DNA of 64,000 bases from contig NZ_BOOP01000029.1 in assembly GCF_016863295.1 (NCBI RefSeq), positions 1-64,000 on the forward strand, read 5' to 3'. Origin of the DNA: Planotetraspora phitsanulokensis (GTDB lineage: Bacteria; Actinomycetota; Actinomycetes; Streptosporangiales; Streptosporangiaceae). Of the stretch, positions 1 to 8,058 are shown in pieces. The notes below the pieces were generated by a model. That model was given only the letters and a program-made list of their open reading frames with translations, had not been told where the DNA came from and ran no database searches. Position numbers and translations under genes: made by a program. Numbering within the stretch: position 1 is the first letter of the stretch; each line of letters begins with the position of its first letter.

Positions 1-141
1 CCGGCGTGCCGGTTCCATAACCGCGACCGCTACCGCCGCCCCCACCACTACCAACGCCGGAAAGCCGGCAAAGACCGCTGGACCTTCACCTACACCGGAC
101 GAACCACCGGACCACGCATCAACCACCCCACGCGAACATGA
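1..141 (+). CDS. C-terminal tail of a possible HNH-endonuclease-type protein (5' truncated)
   Basis: Frame 1 is open from the first base and stops at TGA 139-141, giving 46 residues rich in Arg, His, Tyr and Thr (starts PACRFHNRDR, ends INHPTRT). The CRFHN element followed by a basic stretch and an aromatic WTFTYTG run resembles the end of actinobacterial HNH/DUF222 proteins, where C-x-x-H belongs to the HNH fold; this is recollection, not a search. The coding strand is C/A-rich and G-poor, unlike the neighbouring genes, which fits an accessory gene. Only the tail is present, so function stays uncertain. Bases 142-231 hold nothing I can support. Confidence 0.4.
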   Translation, partial: PACRFHNRDRYRRPHHYQRRKAGKDRWTFTYTGRTTGPRINHPTRT

Positions 142-231
142 CCAGCACACCCAGCCGGAACCGACGCCGGAAGGCCCGGCAAACGCCGCCGACCGGGGAT
201 GACTCCTGCCCCGAGCGCGGAGACGAAGACG

Positions 232-987
232 TCAGTCAGTGAGGATCGCCAGCTTTGGGAAGTCTCCTGTGTGCCAGGTGGAGCCGGAGGCCGTGACGGC
301 GAAGGCCTCGAAGCCTTCCAGTTCTCGGACCCAGTCGCGGGCGGCGTCTCCCATGGCGAAGGCTGCCGTGGCGTACGCGTCGGTCATGGTCAGGCTCTCT
401 CCGATCAGCGTGATGGAGGCGAGCGCCGTCGCGGGGCGGCCGGTGTGGGGGTCGACGATGTGCGCGCCGCGCTCGGCCGTGCCCGAAGTGGCGACCGCCA
501 GATCGCGCCCCGTCACCACGGCGGCGAGCTCGCCTGGACGCAGGGGATGGGCGATGCCGACCCGCCAGGGACTGCCGGAGGCGGCGGATCCGGTGAGCCG
601 CACGTCGCCGCCGCCGTTCACGCAGTGGTTCGCCGCTCCCGCCCGCGTCAGGATGCGTGAGGCCCGTTCGATCGCCCAGCCCTTCACGACGGCCGACGGG
701 TCGAGACGGCCGCCGGGGTGGGACGTGAAGTATCCGCGGGACACGCGCGACGCCTCGTCACACAGGCGCAGGACCTCCGCGACCTCCGGTGGGCAGCCGG
801 CCAGGGTGATCTCACCTCTGTCCAGCCGGCTGACCACGCTCTCCGGCCGGTAGGTCGAGAATGTCTCGTCGACCCGGTGTAGCCACTCCACGGCCTCGGC
901 GATGGCAAGTTCGACGCCTTCGAAGCCACCGTCCCGGACGTCGAAGGAGAAGACGGTGCCCATCACATGCTCGACATGTCGGGTCAC
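232..987 (-). CDS. apbE: FAD:protein FMN transferase (ApbE family)
   Basis: A 251-residue ApbE-type enzyme, which covalently attaches FMN from FAD to a Thr in target flavoproteins on the outer side of the membrane. Visible family features are the N-terminal MGT (9-11), DPSAVVKGWA (96-105), the NGGGD cofactor loop (124-128), HIVDPHTGRP (176-185) and the metal-site region T-x-x-DAYATAAF (about 202-210). No signal peptide is evident and the protein is slightly short for the family (about 300), so it may act at the cytoplasmic face or lack the usual leader. The GTG start at 987 overlaps the TGA of the upstream FMN-binding gene by 4 nt (GTGA), implying translational coupling and that this neighbour is a substrate or partner. 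Confidence 0.9.
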   Translation of the reverse strand: MTRHVEHVMGTVFSFDVRDGGFEGVELAIAEAVEWLHRVDETFSTYRPESVVSRLDRGEITLAGCPPEVAEVLRLCDEASRVSRGYFTSHPGGRLDPSAVVKGWAIERASRILTRAGAANHCVNGGGDVRLTGSAASGSPWRVGIAHPLRPGELAAVVTGRDLAVATSGTAERGAHIVDPHTGRPATALASITLIGESLTMTDAYATAAFAMGDAARDWVRELEGFEAFAVTASGSTWHTGDFPKLAILTD

Positions 988-1574
988 AGGCCGGCCCGGT
1001 CGAGCGCGCTCTGCAGGGACTGGACGTAGCCGTCGCTTGTGTAGGTCGCGCCGGAGACCGTGTCGATCTGAGCGGACTGGGCGGCCAAGGCCTCCTGATC
1101 GAGGATCGGCAGTGCCTCGCTGTTGATGCTGAAGTCCCTGCGGCTCTCCTGCGGGGCCTGGAGGACCTGCACTCCCGTGATCTTCGCGTCGGAGAGTACG
1201 AGCTGCACCTGAACGGGACCGAACCGTGTGTCGGCGACAGCGCCGCCGACGACCTTCTCGCCGGCCGTCTCGCCCAGGCTCGCGCCGTCGCCAGACCAGC
1301 TTCCCGGGCTCGCCGTGACCTTCGGTGCGGCCTTTCCGGCGCCCGACGCCGTGCCCTTGCCCTTGTCTGTGCCCGAGGCCGTCCCCTTACCCGTGCCCGT
1401 GCCCTTCTTGCCGGACGTCGCCGGAGCCTCGGCCTGACCGTTCGCGTCGCCGGCTGGAGGGTCCGACACGACGCCCGGGCGTTCCGCGGCCGCAGTGACG
1501 TTGTGGGGCTTGAAGGACAGCAACAGCACAAGGCCGGTGGCGGTGACGATCACGGCGAATATCGCTCTTCGCAT
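984..1574 (-). CDS. Membrane-anchored FMN-binding domain protein
   Basis: A 196-residue protein with one N-terminal hydrophobic segment (about 4-20), a low-complexity Gly/Thr/Lys linker with repeated GTGKGTASG-like units (about 55-85), and a C-terminal FMN_bind domain (about 105-196). The domain carries SGAT at 174-177; in this family the Thr of S(T)GAT is the residue flavinylated by ApbE, so Thr177 is the predicted FMN attachment site. AAGGG lies 6 nt upstream of the ATG. It sits between the transmembrane reductase gene (10 nt upstream) and apbE (4 nt overlap), forming a three-gene operon that looks like a short extracytoplasmic flavin electron relay. Confidence 0.88.
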   Translation of the reverse strand: MRRAIFAVIVTATGLVLLLSFKPHNVTAAAERPGVVSDPPAGDANGQAEAPATSGKKGTGTGKGTASGTDKGKGTASGAGKAAPKVTASPGSWSGDGASLGETAGEKVVGGAVADTRFGPVQVQLVLSDAKITGVQVLQAPQESRRDFSINSEALPILDQEALAAQSAQIDTVSGATYTSDGYVQSLQSALDRAGL

Positions 1575-1583
1575 GGGCGCCCT

Positions 1584-2972
1584 TCAGAACTCGAACGATT
1601 CGTGGTGGATACGACGGCGGGGCACGCCCGCGGCCCGGAGCGCGGGGATCACACGGCCGGTCATGCCGGTCGGCCCGCAGACGTAGACATCGTGGTCGGG
1701 CAGGTGGGGGACCAGCGCCGTAAGCGAATGAGGAGTGAACGGGTCGCCCACCACGCTGCGGGGCCCGACGCAGTAGAGGAGCCCCGTGCCCCGTCTCGCG
1801 GAGATCTGCTCAAGTTCGGTACGGAACACCAGGTCCTCGGACGTCCGGGCACGATAGAGCAGCGTCAGGTCGCCGGGCGCCGCGGGGATCGACTCGAACA
1901 GAGCCCGCAGCGGCGTGATGCCCACTCCTCCGGCGATCAGAAGCACCTTGCGCCTCGTACGGCGTCTCGCGGTGAACGAGCCGTACGGCCCCTCCGCGAG
2001 GACTCTGGTCCCCGGGCGTATCCGGGCCAGCCCCCTGCTGTGGTCACCCAGGTCCTTCACGGTGATCCGCAACTCGCTGCGGCGGGGGGCGGCCGACAAC
2101 GAGTAGGGATTGGCCGACCACCACAGTCCGCGGGTGAGAAACCGCCAGCGGAAGAACTGACCCGGCTCGATCTTCAACTTGTCGAGGCGGCGCCCGGCGA
2201 TGTGGATCGAGATGACCCCTGGAGCCTCCTCGATGACCCGGGTCACCGTGAACCGGTGCAGCAGGGCTTGCCGTATCGGGGTGAGGAACCGGTACCACAC
2301 CAACACCAGGGCGACCCCGATGTAGAGGGCGTACCACGCGAGCTGAGCCGGCCGGTTCCCGATGAACTCGTTGCCGTCGGCCAGAACGTGCCCGAAGGCC
2401 AGCCATGCGGCCAGGTAGGTGTAGAAGTGCAGGTGGAACCAGGTCTCATAGCGCAGTCTCGGCCTGATCGCCCGGGCGGAGACGATCCCGACACCGACCA
2501 GGAGAAGCACGGCCACGGTGGCCTTGAGCACGTCGGGGTAGGTCAGGTTCAGCGTGACGGTCTCGCTGACGACGCCGGTGCCGTCGGTCACCGCGTAGCC
2601 CCAGATGATCAGAAGCGTGTGGCTCACCGCCAGGCACACGACGTATCGCCCGCCCATCGAGTGCCAGCGGGCGAGCCGGTCGGAGCCGACACCGTGCTCC
2701 AGCACCGGGATGCGTGCCATCAGCGCGAGCAGCACCGTGATCGCGTACCCCGCGAGCAGACCGGTGATCCGGCCCGCGCCGGTCAGCCATCCGTCCAGGC
2801 CCACCACGGCCGGGGTGTTCGCCCACCACAGTCCCAGCACCGCCACGGCGCCCGCACCGATGGCCGAGATCGCGGCGGCCGGGATCGCGCCGGTGGTCAT
2901 GTCGCCGGTCATGCCGGCGGTCATGTCGCTGCTCACGTCGCTGGTCATGTCGCCGGGCGCGTCGGTGATCAC
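1584..2972 (-). CDS. Ferric-reductase-like transmembrane flavoprotein (haem b / FAD / NAD(P)H)
   Basis: A 462-residue membrane oxidoreductase. Six hydrophobic helices occupy roughly residues 28-260, with paired His residues in WHSMGG...SHTLL and WFHLHFY...FGH that are the likely haem ligands of the ferric reductase/NOX fold. The C-terminal half has the FAD-binding PYSLS element, a nucleotide loop AGGVGITP, and the terminal CGPTGM of ferredoxin-NADP reductase folds. I choose GTG 2972 because AGGGAGG lies 7 nt upstream; an in-frame ATG at 3110 lacks a ribosome site. The N-terminus has an iterated D-M-T motif (DMTSD, DMTAG, GDMTTG). It is the first gene of the operon with the FMN-binding protein and ApbE, so it may pass electrons from NAD(P)H to covalent FMN outside the cell. 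Confidence 0.85.
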   Translation of the reverse strand: MITDAPGDMTSDVSSDMTAGMTGDMTTGAIPAAAISAIGAGAVAVLGLWWANTPAVVGLDGWLTGAGRITGLLAGYAITVLLALMARIPVLEHGVGSDRLARWHSMGGRYVVCLAVSHTLLIIWGYAVTDGTGVVSETVTLNLTYPDVLKATVAVLLLVGVGIVSARAIRPRLRYETWFHLHFYTYLAAWLAFGHVLADGNEFIGNRPAQLAWYALYIGVALVLVWYRFLTPIRQALLHRFTVTRVIEEAPGVISIHIAGRRLDKLKIEPGQFFRWRFLTRGLWWSANPYSLSAAPRRSELRITVKDLGDHSRGLARIRPGTRVLAEGPYGSFTARRRTRRKVLLIAGGVGITPLRALFESIPAAPGDLTLLYRARTSEDLVFRTELEQISARRGTGLLYCVGPRSVVGDPFTPHSLTALVPHLPDHDVYVCGPTGMTGRVIPALRAAGVPRRRIHHESFEF

Positions 2973-3076
2973 GCGAACGCCTCCCTTCTCGGTTGAACCG
3001 TCGAGCCGTCTCCGAGCGAGAGCCTGGCTCGCCGGAGTGCCTGTCGGATCACCACCGTGCCACCCGAACCTCTGAG

Positions 3077-3096
3077 TTGCCCTTGAAAAGGGGCAA
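3077..3096. promoter_or_regulatory. Near-perfect inverted repeat in the divergent reductase / response-regulator intergenic region
   Basis: Arms TTGCCCTT and AGGGGCAA pair at 7 of 8 positions around a 4-nt centre. It lies in the 198-bp gap between the reductase start (2972) and the response regulator start (3171), in an unusually A/T-rich patch, and just upstream of TAGGAT (3110-3115), a possible -10 for the regulator gene. Likely an operator, perhaps for the adjacent OmpR-type regulator; that assignment is inference. Confidence 0.35.
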
Positions 3097-3170
3097 AACG
3101 GATTATTCATAGGATTCTCAGAGACAACACAGAGAGTAGGCAGGGTGACCAGGAAGGACCCTTAGAGGCC

Positions 3171-3911
3171 ATGCAGCCCGTTTCCCTCCCGCTTCCGAAG
3201 GTGCTCCGCCCCGACGGCACCCCTGTCAGGGTCCTCGTCGTCGATGACGAGCCCGATCTGGTCGAGGTCCTCAGCGCGGTCCTGCGCTACGAGGGCTGGG
3301 ATGTCCGTGCCGCCGCTGACGGCCTGAGCGCCGTGACCGTGGCCCGCGACTTCCGGCCGGACGCGGTGCTGCTCGATGTGATGCTGCCCGACATCGGCGG
3401 TCTCGAGGTGCTCCGGCGACTGAGGTCCGAGGCGCCGCAGGTGTGCGTGCTGTTCCTCACCGCCAAGGACGCCGTGGAGGACCGGATCGCCGGGATCACC
3501 GCGGGCGGCGACGACTACGTGACCAAGCCGTTCAGCCTGGAAGAGGTGCTTGCCCGGCTGCGGGGGCTGCTGCGCCGCGCGGGCATGGCCCAGACCGCGG
3601 TGGGCACCCCACTGGCGGTGGGGGATCTCGTGATGGACGAGGACGCGCGGGAGGTGACCCGTGGCGGAGAGTTCGTCGAGCTGACTCCGACCGAGTTCGA
3701 GTTGCTGCGCTTCCTGATGCGCAATCCGCGCCGGGTGCTCAGCAAGGCGCAGATCCTGGACCGGGTCTGGTCCTATGACTTCGGCGGTCAGGCCCATGTC
3801 GTCGAGCTGTACATCAGCTATCTGCGCAAGAAGATCGACGTGGGCCGCCCGCCTCTCATTCACACGGTCCGGGGTGTGGGATACGTCCTCAGACCACCGG
3901 AAAAGCCATGA
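3171..3911 (+). CDS. OmpR/PhoB-family response regulator
   Basis: A 246-residue response regulator. The receiver domain (about 20-132) has the acidic pair DD25-26, phospho-acceptor Asp69 in LLDVMLP, Thr98 and Lys119 in VTKPF. The C-terminal winged helix (about 145-242) shows LTPTEFELL and the terminal HTVRGVGYVL typical of OmpR DNA-binding domains. AAGGAC lies upstream of the ATG. It overlaps the histidine kinase gene by 4 nt (ATGA), so the two form a cognate pair. It is divergent from the flavin electron-transfer operon, which it may control. Confidence 0.95.
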   Translation: MQPVSLPLPKVLRPDGTPVRVLVVDDEPDLVEVLSAVLRYEGWDVRAAADGLSAVTVARDFRPDAVLLDVMLPDIGGLEVLRRLRSEAPQVCVLFLTAKDAVEDRIAGITAGGDDYVTKPFSLEEVLARLRGLLRRAGMAQTAVGTPLAVGDLVMDEDAREVTRGGEFVELTPTEFELLRFLMRNPRRVLSKAQILDRVWSYDFGGQAHVVELYISYLRKKIDVGRPPLIHTVRGVGYVLRPPEKP

Positions 3912-5380
3912 AGCCCTTGAACGCCATGAAGTCCTTGAACGCCGTGAGGCCACGCACGCTTCGGGCCCGTCTGGTGGCCGGAGTGCTCGTGTTGCTCGCA
4001 CTCGCCTGCGCGGCGGTCGGCGTGGCGACCTCTCTCGCGCTCAGGGGGTTCCTGCTGCAGCGGGTGGACCAGCAGTTGTCGATGACGGTCGGCAGGTTCG
4101 CCGCCAGCCTGGAGCACCACGATGAGAACGGCGAAGACGGGGACAGCAGGGGGCAGTCGCGAGGCACGCTCGGAGTCCGCCTCGTGGGCGGGCACGTGAC
4201 CGACGCCGCCGTTGTGGCGTCCGGGACCGTGCGCCTGACCCTGTCCGCGGCCGACGCGTCCGTCCTGGCCGGTGTGCCGCTTGACGGCAAGGCCCACAGC
4301 GTGGACTTGACGGTTCTCGACGACTATCGCGTGATGGCCGTCGCCGGCGCCGACGGCGACGTTCTGATCAACGGGCTCCCGATGGAAGGCGCCAACGCCA
4401 CGCTTCACCGTCTTCAGCTCGTCGAGGCCGTCGTCTTCGCCGCTGTCATGGTGGGCACGGGGGTCGCCGGCACGATCTGGGTACGGCTCTCGCTCCGCCC
4501 CTTGCAGCGCGTGGCGGCCACGGCCCGGCGGGTGACCGAGTTGCCGCTGGCCAGCGGGGAGGTGGAGCTTCCCGAGCGGGTGCCGTACGACGACGACAGG
4601 ACCGAGGTCGGGCAGGTCGGCGGGGCCTTCAACCGCATGCTCTTCCACGTCGGCGACGCGCTGGCCAGGAGGCACGCGAGTGAGCAGCGGATGCGCACGT
4701 TCGCGGCCGACGCCAGTCACGAGTTGCGCACGCCGCTCGCGACCGTCCGTGCGCACGTCGAGCTGGCCCGGAGGGACGCCGCCCCCGTTCCCCCTGCCGT
4801 ACGGCACGCCCTGGAGCGGATCGACGCGGAGTCCGCCCGGATGCGGTCGCTCGTCGACGACCTGCTGTTGCTGGCCAGGCTCGACGAGGGCAGGCCGCTG
4901 GCCCGGGACGAGGTGGACCTCAGCCGCCTGGTCATCGACGCGACGGGAGACGTACGTGTGTACGGCCCGGGCCACCGGTGGCGGCTGGAGCTTCCAGAGG
5001 AGCCGCTGACGGTGACCGGGGACGTCGACCGGCTCCACCAGGTCGTCGCCAACCTGCTCGGCAACGCCCGGCTGCACACTCCGGAGGGCACCACTGTCAC
5101 CGTCGCCCTCCGGGTCTCCGGCACGGGGGAGGCCAGGAGGATCGAGCTGACCGTGGCCGACGACGGGCCGGGCATCCCGGAGGAGCTGCAGAAGGAGATC
5201 TTCGAACGCTTCGTCAGGGTGGACAAGGCCCGTTCGCGGGCGTCCGGCGGCAGCGGCCTCGGCCTGGCCATCGTCCGGGCGGTGGTCGCCGCCCACGGAG
5301 GGACGGTCGACCTGGAAAGCCGTCCGGGTCGTACGGTGTTCCGCGTGTTCCTCCCGGCCAGGGATCCGGCCGTTTCTTGA
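3908..5380 (+). CDS. Sensor histidine kinase (HAMP-HisKA-HATPase)
   Basis: A 490-residue membrane sensor kinase partnered with the preceding regulator. TM1 is about 23-46, an extracytoplasmic domain of about 125 residues follows, and TM2 is about 172-193; then HAMP (about 194-262), the dimerisation/phosphoacceptor helix with SHELRTPL (His271) and a HATPase domain with N box NLLGNARLH, DDGPGIP and GGSGLGLAI. The extracytoplasmic region is acidic (DENGEDGDS) without a recognisable named ligand fold. The N-terminus contains a tandem duplication, MKPLNA-MKSLNA, from an 18-nt direct repeat (3908-3943), so the true start could be either ATG. Confidence 0.93.
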   Translation: MKPLNAMKSLNAVRPRTLRARLVAGVLVLLALACAAVGVATSLALRGFLLQRVDQQLSMTVGRFAASLEHHDENGEDGDSRGQSRGTLGVRLVGGHVTDAAVVASGTVRLTLSAADASVLAGVPLDGKAHSVDLTVLDDYRVMAVAGADGDVLINGLPMEGANATLHRLQLVEAVVFAAVMVGTGVAGTIWVRLSLRPLQRVAATARRVTELPLASGEVELPERVPYDDDRTEVGQVGGAFNRMLFHVGDALARRHASEQRMRTFAADASHELRTPLATVRAHVELARRDAAPVPPAVRHALERIDAESARMRSLVDDLLLLARLDEGRPLARDEVDLSRLVIDATGDVRVYGPGHRWRLELPEEPLTVTGDVDRLHQVVANLLGNARLHTPEGTTVTVALRVSGTGEARRIELTVADDGPGIPEELQKEIFERFVRVDKARSRASGGSGLGLAIVRAVVAAHGGTVDLESRPGRTVFRVFLPARDPAVS

Positions 5381-5463
5381 CCGAAACTTTCATCTCCCTC
5401 CGGGTGGGTTAGGGCTCCGGTCTGCGGGTAGGCCGCACCCCATCGCTGGAAGGGAGGCATGTC

Positions 5464-5877
5464 ATGACCGACCAGATGATCAGGCAGACCGAGACGCCGT
5501 CGACCGGCGAACTGGTGCGACGCCTTTCCGAGGACGTCTCCCGGCTCGTCCGAGACGAGCTGCGCCTGGCCAAGGCGGAGATGACCCAGAAGGGCAAGCA
5601 GGCGGGCCGGGGCGCGGGGCTGTTCGGCGGGGCGGGAGCCATGGCCTTCTACGGCGGGGCCGCCTTGGTGGCCGCCGCCATCCTCGCTTTGGCGCTGGTG
5701 CTGCCCGGATGGGCGAGCGCGCTCGCCATCGGCGTCCTGCTGCTGATCGTGGCGGCCGTGCTGGGCATGCTCGGCAAGGGACAGGTGTCCCGGGCGACGC
5801 CGCCGACGCCCGGCCGGGCGATTCATGGGATCAAGTCCGACATCGACGCCGCGACACCGCACAAATCGTATCGATGA
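5464..5877 (+). CDS. Phage-holin-family (superfamily III-like) small membrane protein
   Basis: A 137-residue protein with an amphipathic acidic/basic N-terminal helix (GELVRRLSEDVSRLVRDE), a Gly-rich break and two membrane helices (about 55-80 and 83-104). This matches the actinobacterial holin-like family PF07332, a housekeeping membrane protein despite its name, with no phage genes nearby. GGAAGGGAGG precedes the ATG. The upstream gap (5381-5463) separates it from the two-component genes, so it probably has its own promoter. Confidence 0.8.
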   Translation: MTDQMIRQTETPSTGELVRRLSEDVSRLVRDELRLAKAEMTQKGKQAGRGAGLFGGAGAMAFYGGAALVAAAILALALVLPGWASALAIGVLLLIVAAVLGMLGKGQVSRATPPTPGRAIHGIKSDIDAATPHKSYR

Positions 5878-5896
5878 TCCGCGGGGGTCATCCGAA

Positions 5897-5902
5897 TACG
5901 AT
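5897..5902 (+). promoter_or_regulatory. Probable -10 element (TACGAT) for a leaderless transcript
   Basis: TACGAT fits TAnnnT and ends 6 nt before GTG 5909, so transcription would begin at or next to the start codon. There is no Shine-Dalgarno, and no convincing -35. Confidence 0.5.
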
Positions 5903-5908
5903 TCCAGT

Positions 5909-6427
5909 GTGACGGTGCATGAGGCCCGGATCGGGCGCTACTACGAGGATTTCGTGGTCGGAGACGTCTACCAGCATCCCCTCGGCCGGACCATCGGCGA
6001 GGCGGACAACACCTGGTTCACGTTGCTGACGATGAACACGAACCAGAACCACTTCAACGCTCATTTCGCGGCCAACGCGCCGGTCGGGCGGATCATCGTC
6101 AACTCCGGCCTGTCGGTGGCGATCGTGCTCGGGTTGTCGGTCATCGACGTCAGCCAGACCGCGATGATGAACCTCGGCTGGGACGAGATCAAGCTCACCC
6201 ATCCCGTCTTCGTGGGCGACACGCTCTACGCGGAGTCGATCGTGATCGAGGCGCGGGAGTCCAGGTCGCGGCCGTACGCCGGCATCGTGACGTGCCGGAC
6301 GCGCGGGCTCAACCAGGACGGCGACGAGGTCATGTCCTGGCGCCGTTCCGTCATGGTCTACCGGCGGGACGCGCCGCACGACAAGGGCTACTTCCCGCGC
6401 GCCAAGACCGGCCCGCTGGAGGCGTGA
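5909..6427 (+). CDS. MaoC-family (R)-specific enoyl hydratase-like protein
   Basis: A 172-residue single hot-dog protein. The hydratase-type segment at about 33-53 (DNTWFTLLTMNTNQNHFNAHF) contains the Asp33 and His48 expected of MaoC dehydratases, followed by a Gly/Ile/Val-rich helix. GTG 5909 is chosen because the family starts near RIGRYYEDFVVGD and a -10 hexamer lies 6 nt upstream; longer versions overlap the previous gene. It shares one base with the acyl-CoA dehydrogenase gene (TGATG), so the two probably act in the same acyl-CoA degradation route, oxidation then hydration. The specific substrate cannot be read from the sequence. Confidence 0.85.
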   Translation: MTVHEARIGRYYEDFVVGDVYQHPLGRTIGEADNTWFTLLTMNTNQNHFNAHFAANAPVGRIIVNSGLSVAIVLGLSVIDVSQTAMMNLGWDEIKLTHPVFVGDTLYAESIVIEARESRSRPYAGIVTCRTRGLNQDGDEVMSWRRSVMVYRRDAPHDKGYFPRAKTGPLEA

Positions 6428-7587
6428 TGGACTTCGAACTGAACGAAGACCAGCGGCTCTTCCAGCGGACTCTCCGGGAGTTCGTCGAAAAGGACATCGT
6501 GCCGGTCGCCTCCGAATGGGAGCGGTCCGGGCGCTACCCCGCGGAGATCGTCGAACGGTTCCGCCAGATGGGGCTGTTCGGCATCACGGTCCCCGAGGAG
6601 TACGGCGGGCTCGACCTCGACCGGGTGTCGTTCGCCCTCGTCTTCGAGGAGATCGCCCGGGGCTGGATGGGGGTGGCCGGCATCCTCGGCTCGCACTCGC
6701 TCGCGACCTGGATGATCGCCCGGCACGGCACCGAGGAGCAGCGCGCCCACTGCCTTCCCGACCTGGCCACCGGTGCCCGCCGTACGGGGATCGCCCTGAC
6801 CGAGCCCGGCGCGGGGACCGACCTGCAGGGCATCCGCACCCGCGCGGTCAGGGACGGGGACGAGTACGTCATCAACGGCACGAAGACGTGGATCACCAAC
6901 GCCCGGCACGCCGACCCGCTGCCTGTGCTGGTGAAGACCTCCGAGGAGACCCCCGCGCACCGCGGCATGTCGGTGCTGCTCGTCGACGGCTCGCGGGAGG
7001 GCCTCACGATCAGCAGGGACCTGCCGAAGCTCGGCTACAAGGGCACCGAGACGTGCGAGGTGGTCCTGACCGACGTGCGCGTCCCCGCGTCCTGCCTGCT
7101 CGGAGGCGTGGAGGGGCGGGGGATGCAGCAGGTGTTGTCGGCGCTCGAGCTCGGCCGCATCAACATCGCCGCGCGGGCCGTGGGCGTGTCCCAGTGCGCC
7201 TTCGACGCGGCACTGGGCTACTCGCGGCAGCGGCAGGCCTTCGGCCAGCCGATCGCGGACTTCCAGGCCGTCCAGCTCAAGCTGGCCGACATGGCCACCG
7301 AGATCCAGGCCGCCCGGCTGATGACCTACTGGGCGGCGGTGCGGTCGGAGGCGGGCGCCGTCGCCAGCGAGGCCGCCATGGCCAAGTACTTCGCCTCGGA
7401 GGTCGCGCTCAAGGCGACGATGGAGGCGATGCGGATCCACGGCGGCTACGGCTACTCCCAGGAGTTCGTGGTCGAGCGCCTCTACCGCGACGCGCCGCTG
7501 ATGGCGATCGGCGAGGGCACCAACGACGTGCAACGGCTGGTGATCGCCCGGGCGCTCGTCCAGGGCACCGCCACCCTCGGCTGGTGA
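6427..7587 (+). CDS. Acyl-CoA dehydrogenase
   Basis: A 386-residue FAD-dependent dehydrogenase covering the full family length: N-terminal helical domain (MDFELNEDQRLFQ), mid beta domain with ALTEPGAGTDL, and C-terminal helices with HGGYGYSQEF and YRDAPLMAIGEGTNDVQ, whose Glu lies where the catalytic base of many acyl-CoA dehydrogenases is found. It introduces a trans-2 double bond into an acyl-CoA and passes electrons to ETF. The ATG is nested in the stop of the MaoC gene, and its own stop overlaps the next ATG in the same TGATG arrangement, so three genes are translationally coupled. Confidence 0.93.
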   Translation: MDFELNEDQRLFQRTLREFVEKDIVPVASEWERSGRYPAEIVERFRQMGLFGITVPEEYGGLDLDRVSFALVFEEIARGWMGVAGILGSHSLATWMIARHGTEEQRAHCLPDLATGARRTGIALTEPGAGTDLQGIRTRAVRDGDEYVINGTKTWITNARHADPLPVLVKTSEETPAHRGMSVLLVDGSREGLTISRDLPKLGYKGTETCEVVLTDVRVPASCLLGGVEGRGMQQVLSALELGRINIAARAVGVSQCAFDAALGYSRQRQAFGQPIADFQAVQLKLADMATEIQAARLMTYWAAVRSEAGAVASEAAMAKYFASEVALKATMEAMRIHGGYGYSQEFVVERLYRDAPLMAIGEGTNDVQRLVIARALVQGTATLGW

Positions 7588-8048
7588 TGGACAATACCGA
7601 GATGCCGAATGCGGGGCCGTACGTGCCCGGATGCCTGTTCTGCGAGATCGCGGCCGGGGAGCGGCCGGCCCATGTGGTCTTCTCCGACGAGATCGCGGCG
7701 GCCTTCCTCGACGCCCGGCCGGTGTTCAAGGGCCATGTGCTCGTCGTCCCCCACGGGCACATCGAGACCTTGACCGACCTGCCGGTCGAGGTGGTGGGCC
7801 CCTTCTTCGAGCGGGTCCAGGCCGTCGCGCGGGCGGTCGAGGAGGGCATGGAGGCCGCCGGCTCCTTCGTGGCCATGAACAACCGGGTCAGCCAGAGCGT
7901 CCCGCACCTGCACGCCCATGTCGTCCCCCGCAACCGCAAGGACGGCCTGCGCGGCTTCTTCTGGCCGCGCATGAAGTACGCCGACGACGCGGAGGCCGCC
8001 GAGATCGCCGACCGCATCCGGGCGGCGCTCAAAAAATCTACATCGTAA
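7587..8048 (+). CDS. HIT-family hydrolase (histidine triad)
   Basis: A 153-residue HIT protein with CLFCEI near the N-terminus, GHVLVVPHGH in the middle and the triad HLHAHVVP. Members hydrolyse nucleotide phosphoramidates, dinucleoside polyphosphates or AMP conjugates. ATG 7587 overlaps the acyl-CoA dehydrogenase stop by one base. Pairing with acyl-CoA genes suggests removal of AMP adducts or general nucleotide housekeeping, but that is inference. Confidence 0.9.
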   Translation: MDNTEMPNAGPYVPGCLFCEIAAGERPAHVVFSDEIAAAFLDARPVFKGHVLVVPHGHIETLTDLPVEVVGPFFERVQAVARAVEEGMEAAGSFVAMNNRVSQSVPHLHAHVVPRNRKDGLRGFFWPRMKYADDAEAAEIADRIRAALKKSTS

Positions 8049-8058
8049 AGGACCGCGC

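Noticed and set aside
1-231. Transposase or IS end
   Set aside because: Only a truncated C-terminal tail is visible, with no terminal inverted repeat or DDE/HUH motif.
861-2996. Long plus-strand open frame antisense to the reductase, FMN-binding and ApbE genes
   Set aside because: Arg/Gly-rich translation typical of a shadow frame at high GC; the minus-strand genes have clear domains.
2973-3110. 46-residue N-terminal extension of the reductase from ATG 3110
   Set aside because: No Shine-Dalgarno at 3110, whereas GTG 2972 has AGGGAGG at ideal spacing.
5464-5877. Phage holin indicating a prophage
   Set aside because: This family is a common chromosomal membrane protein and no other phage gene is nearby.
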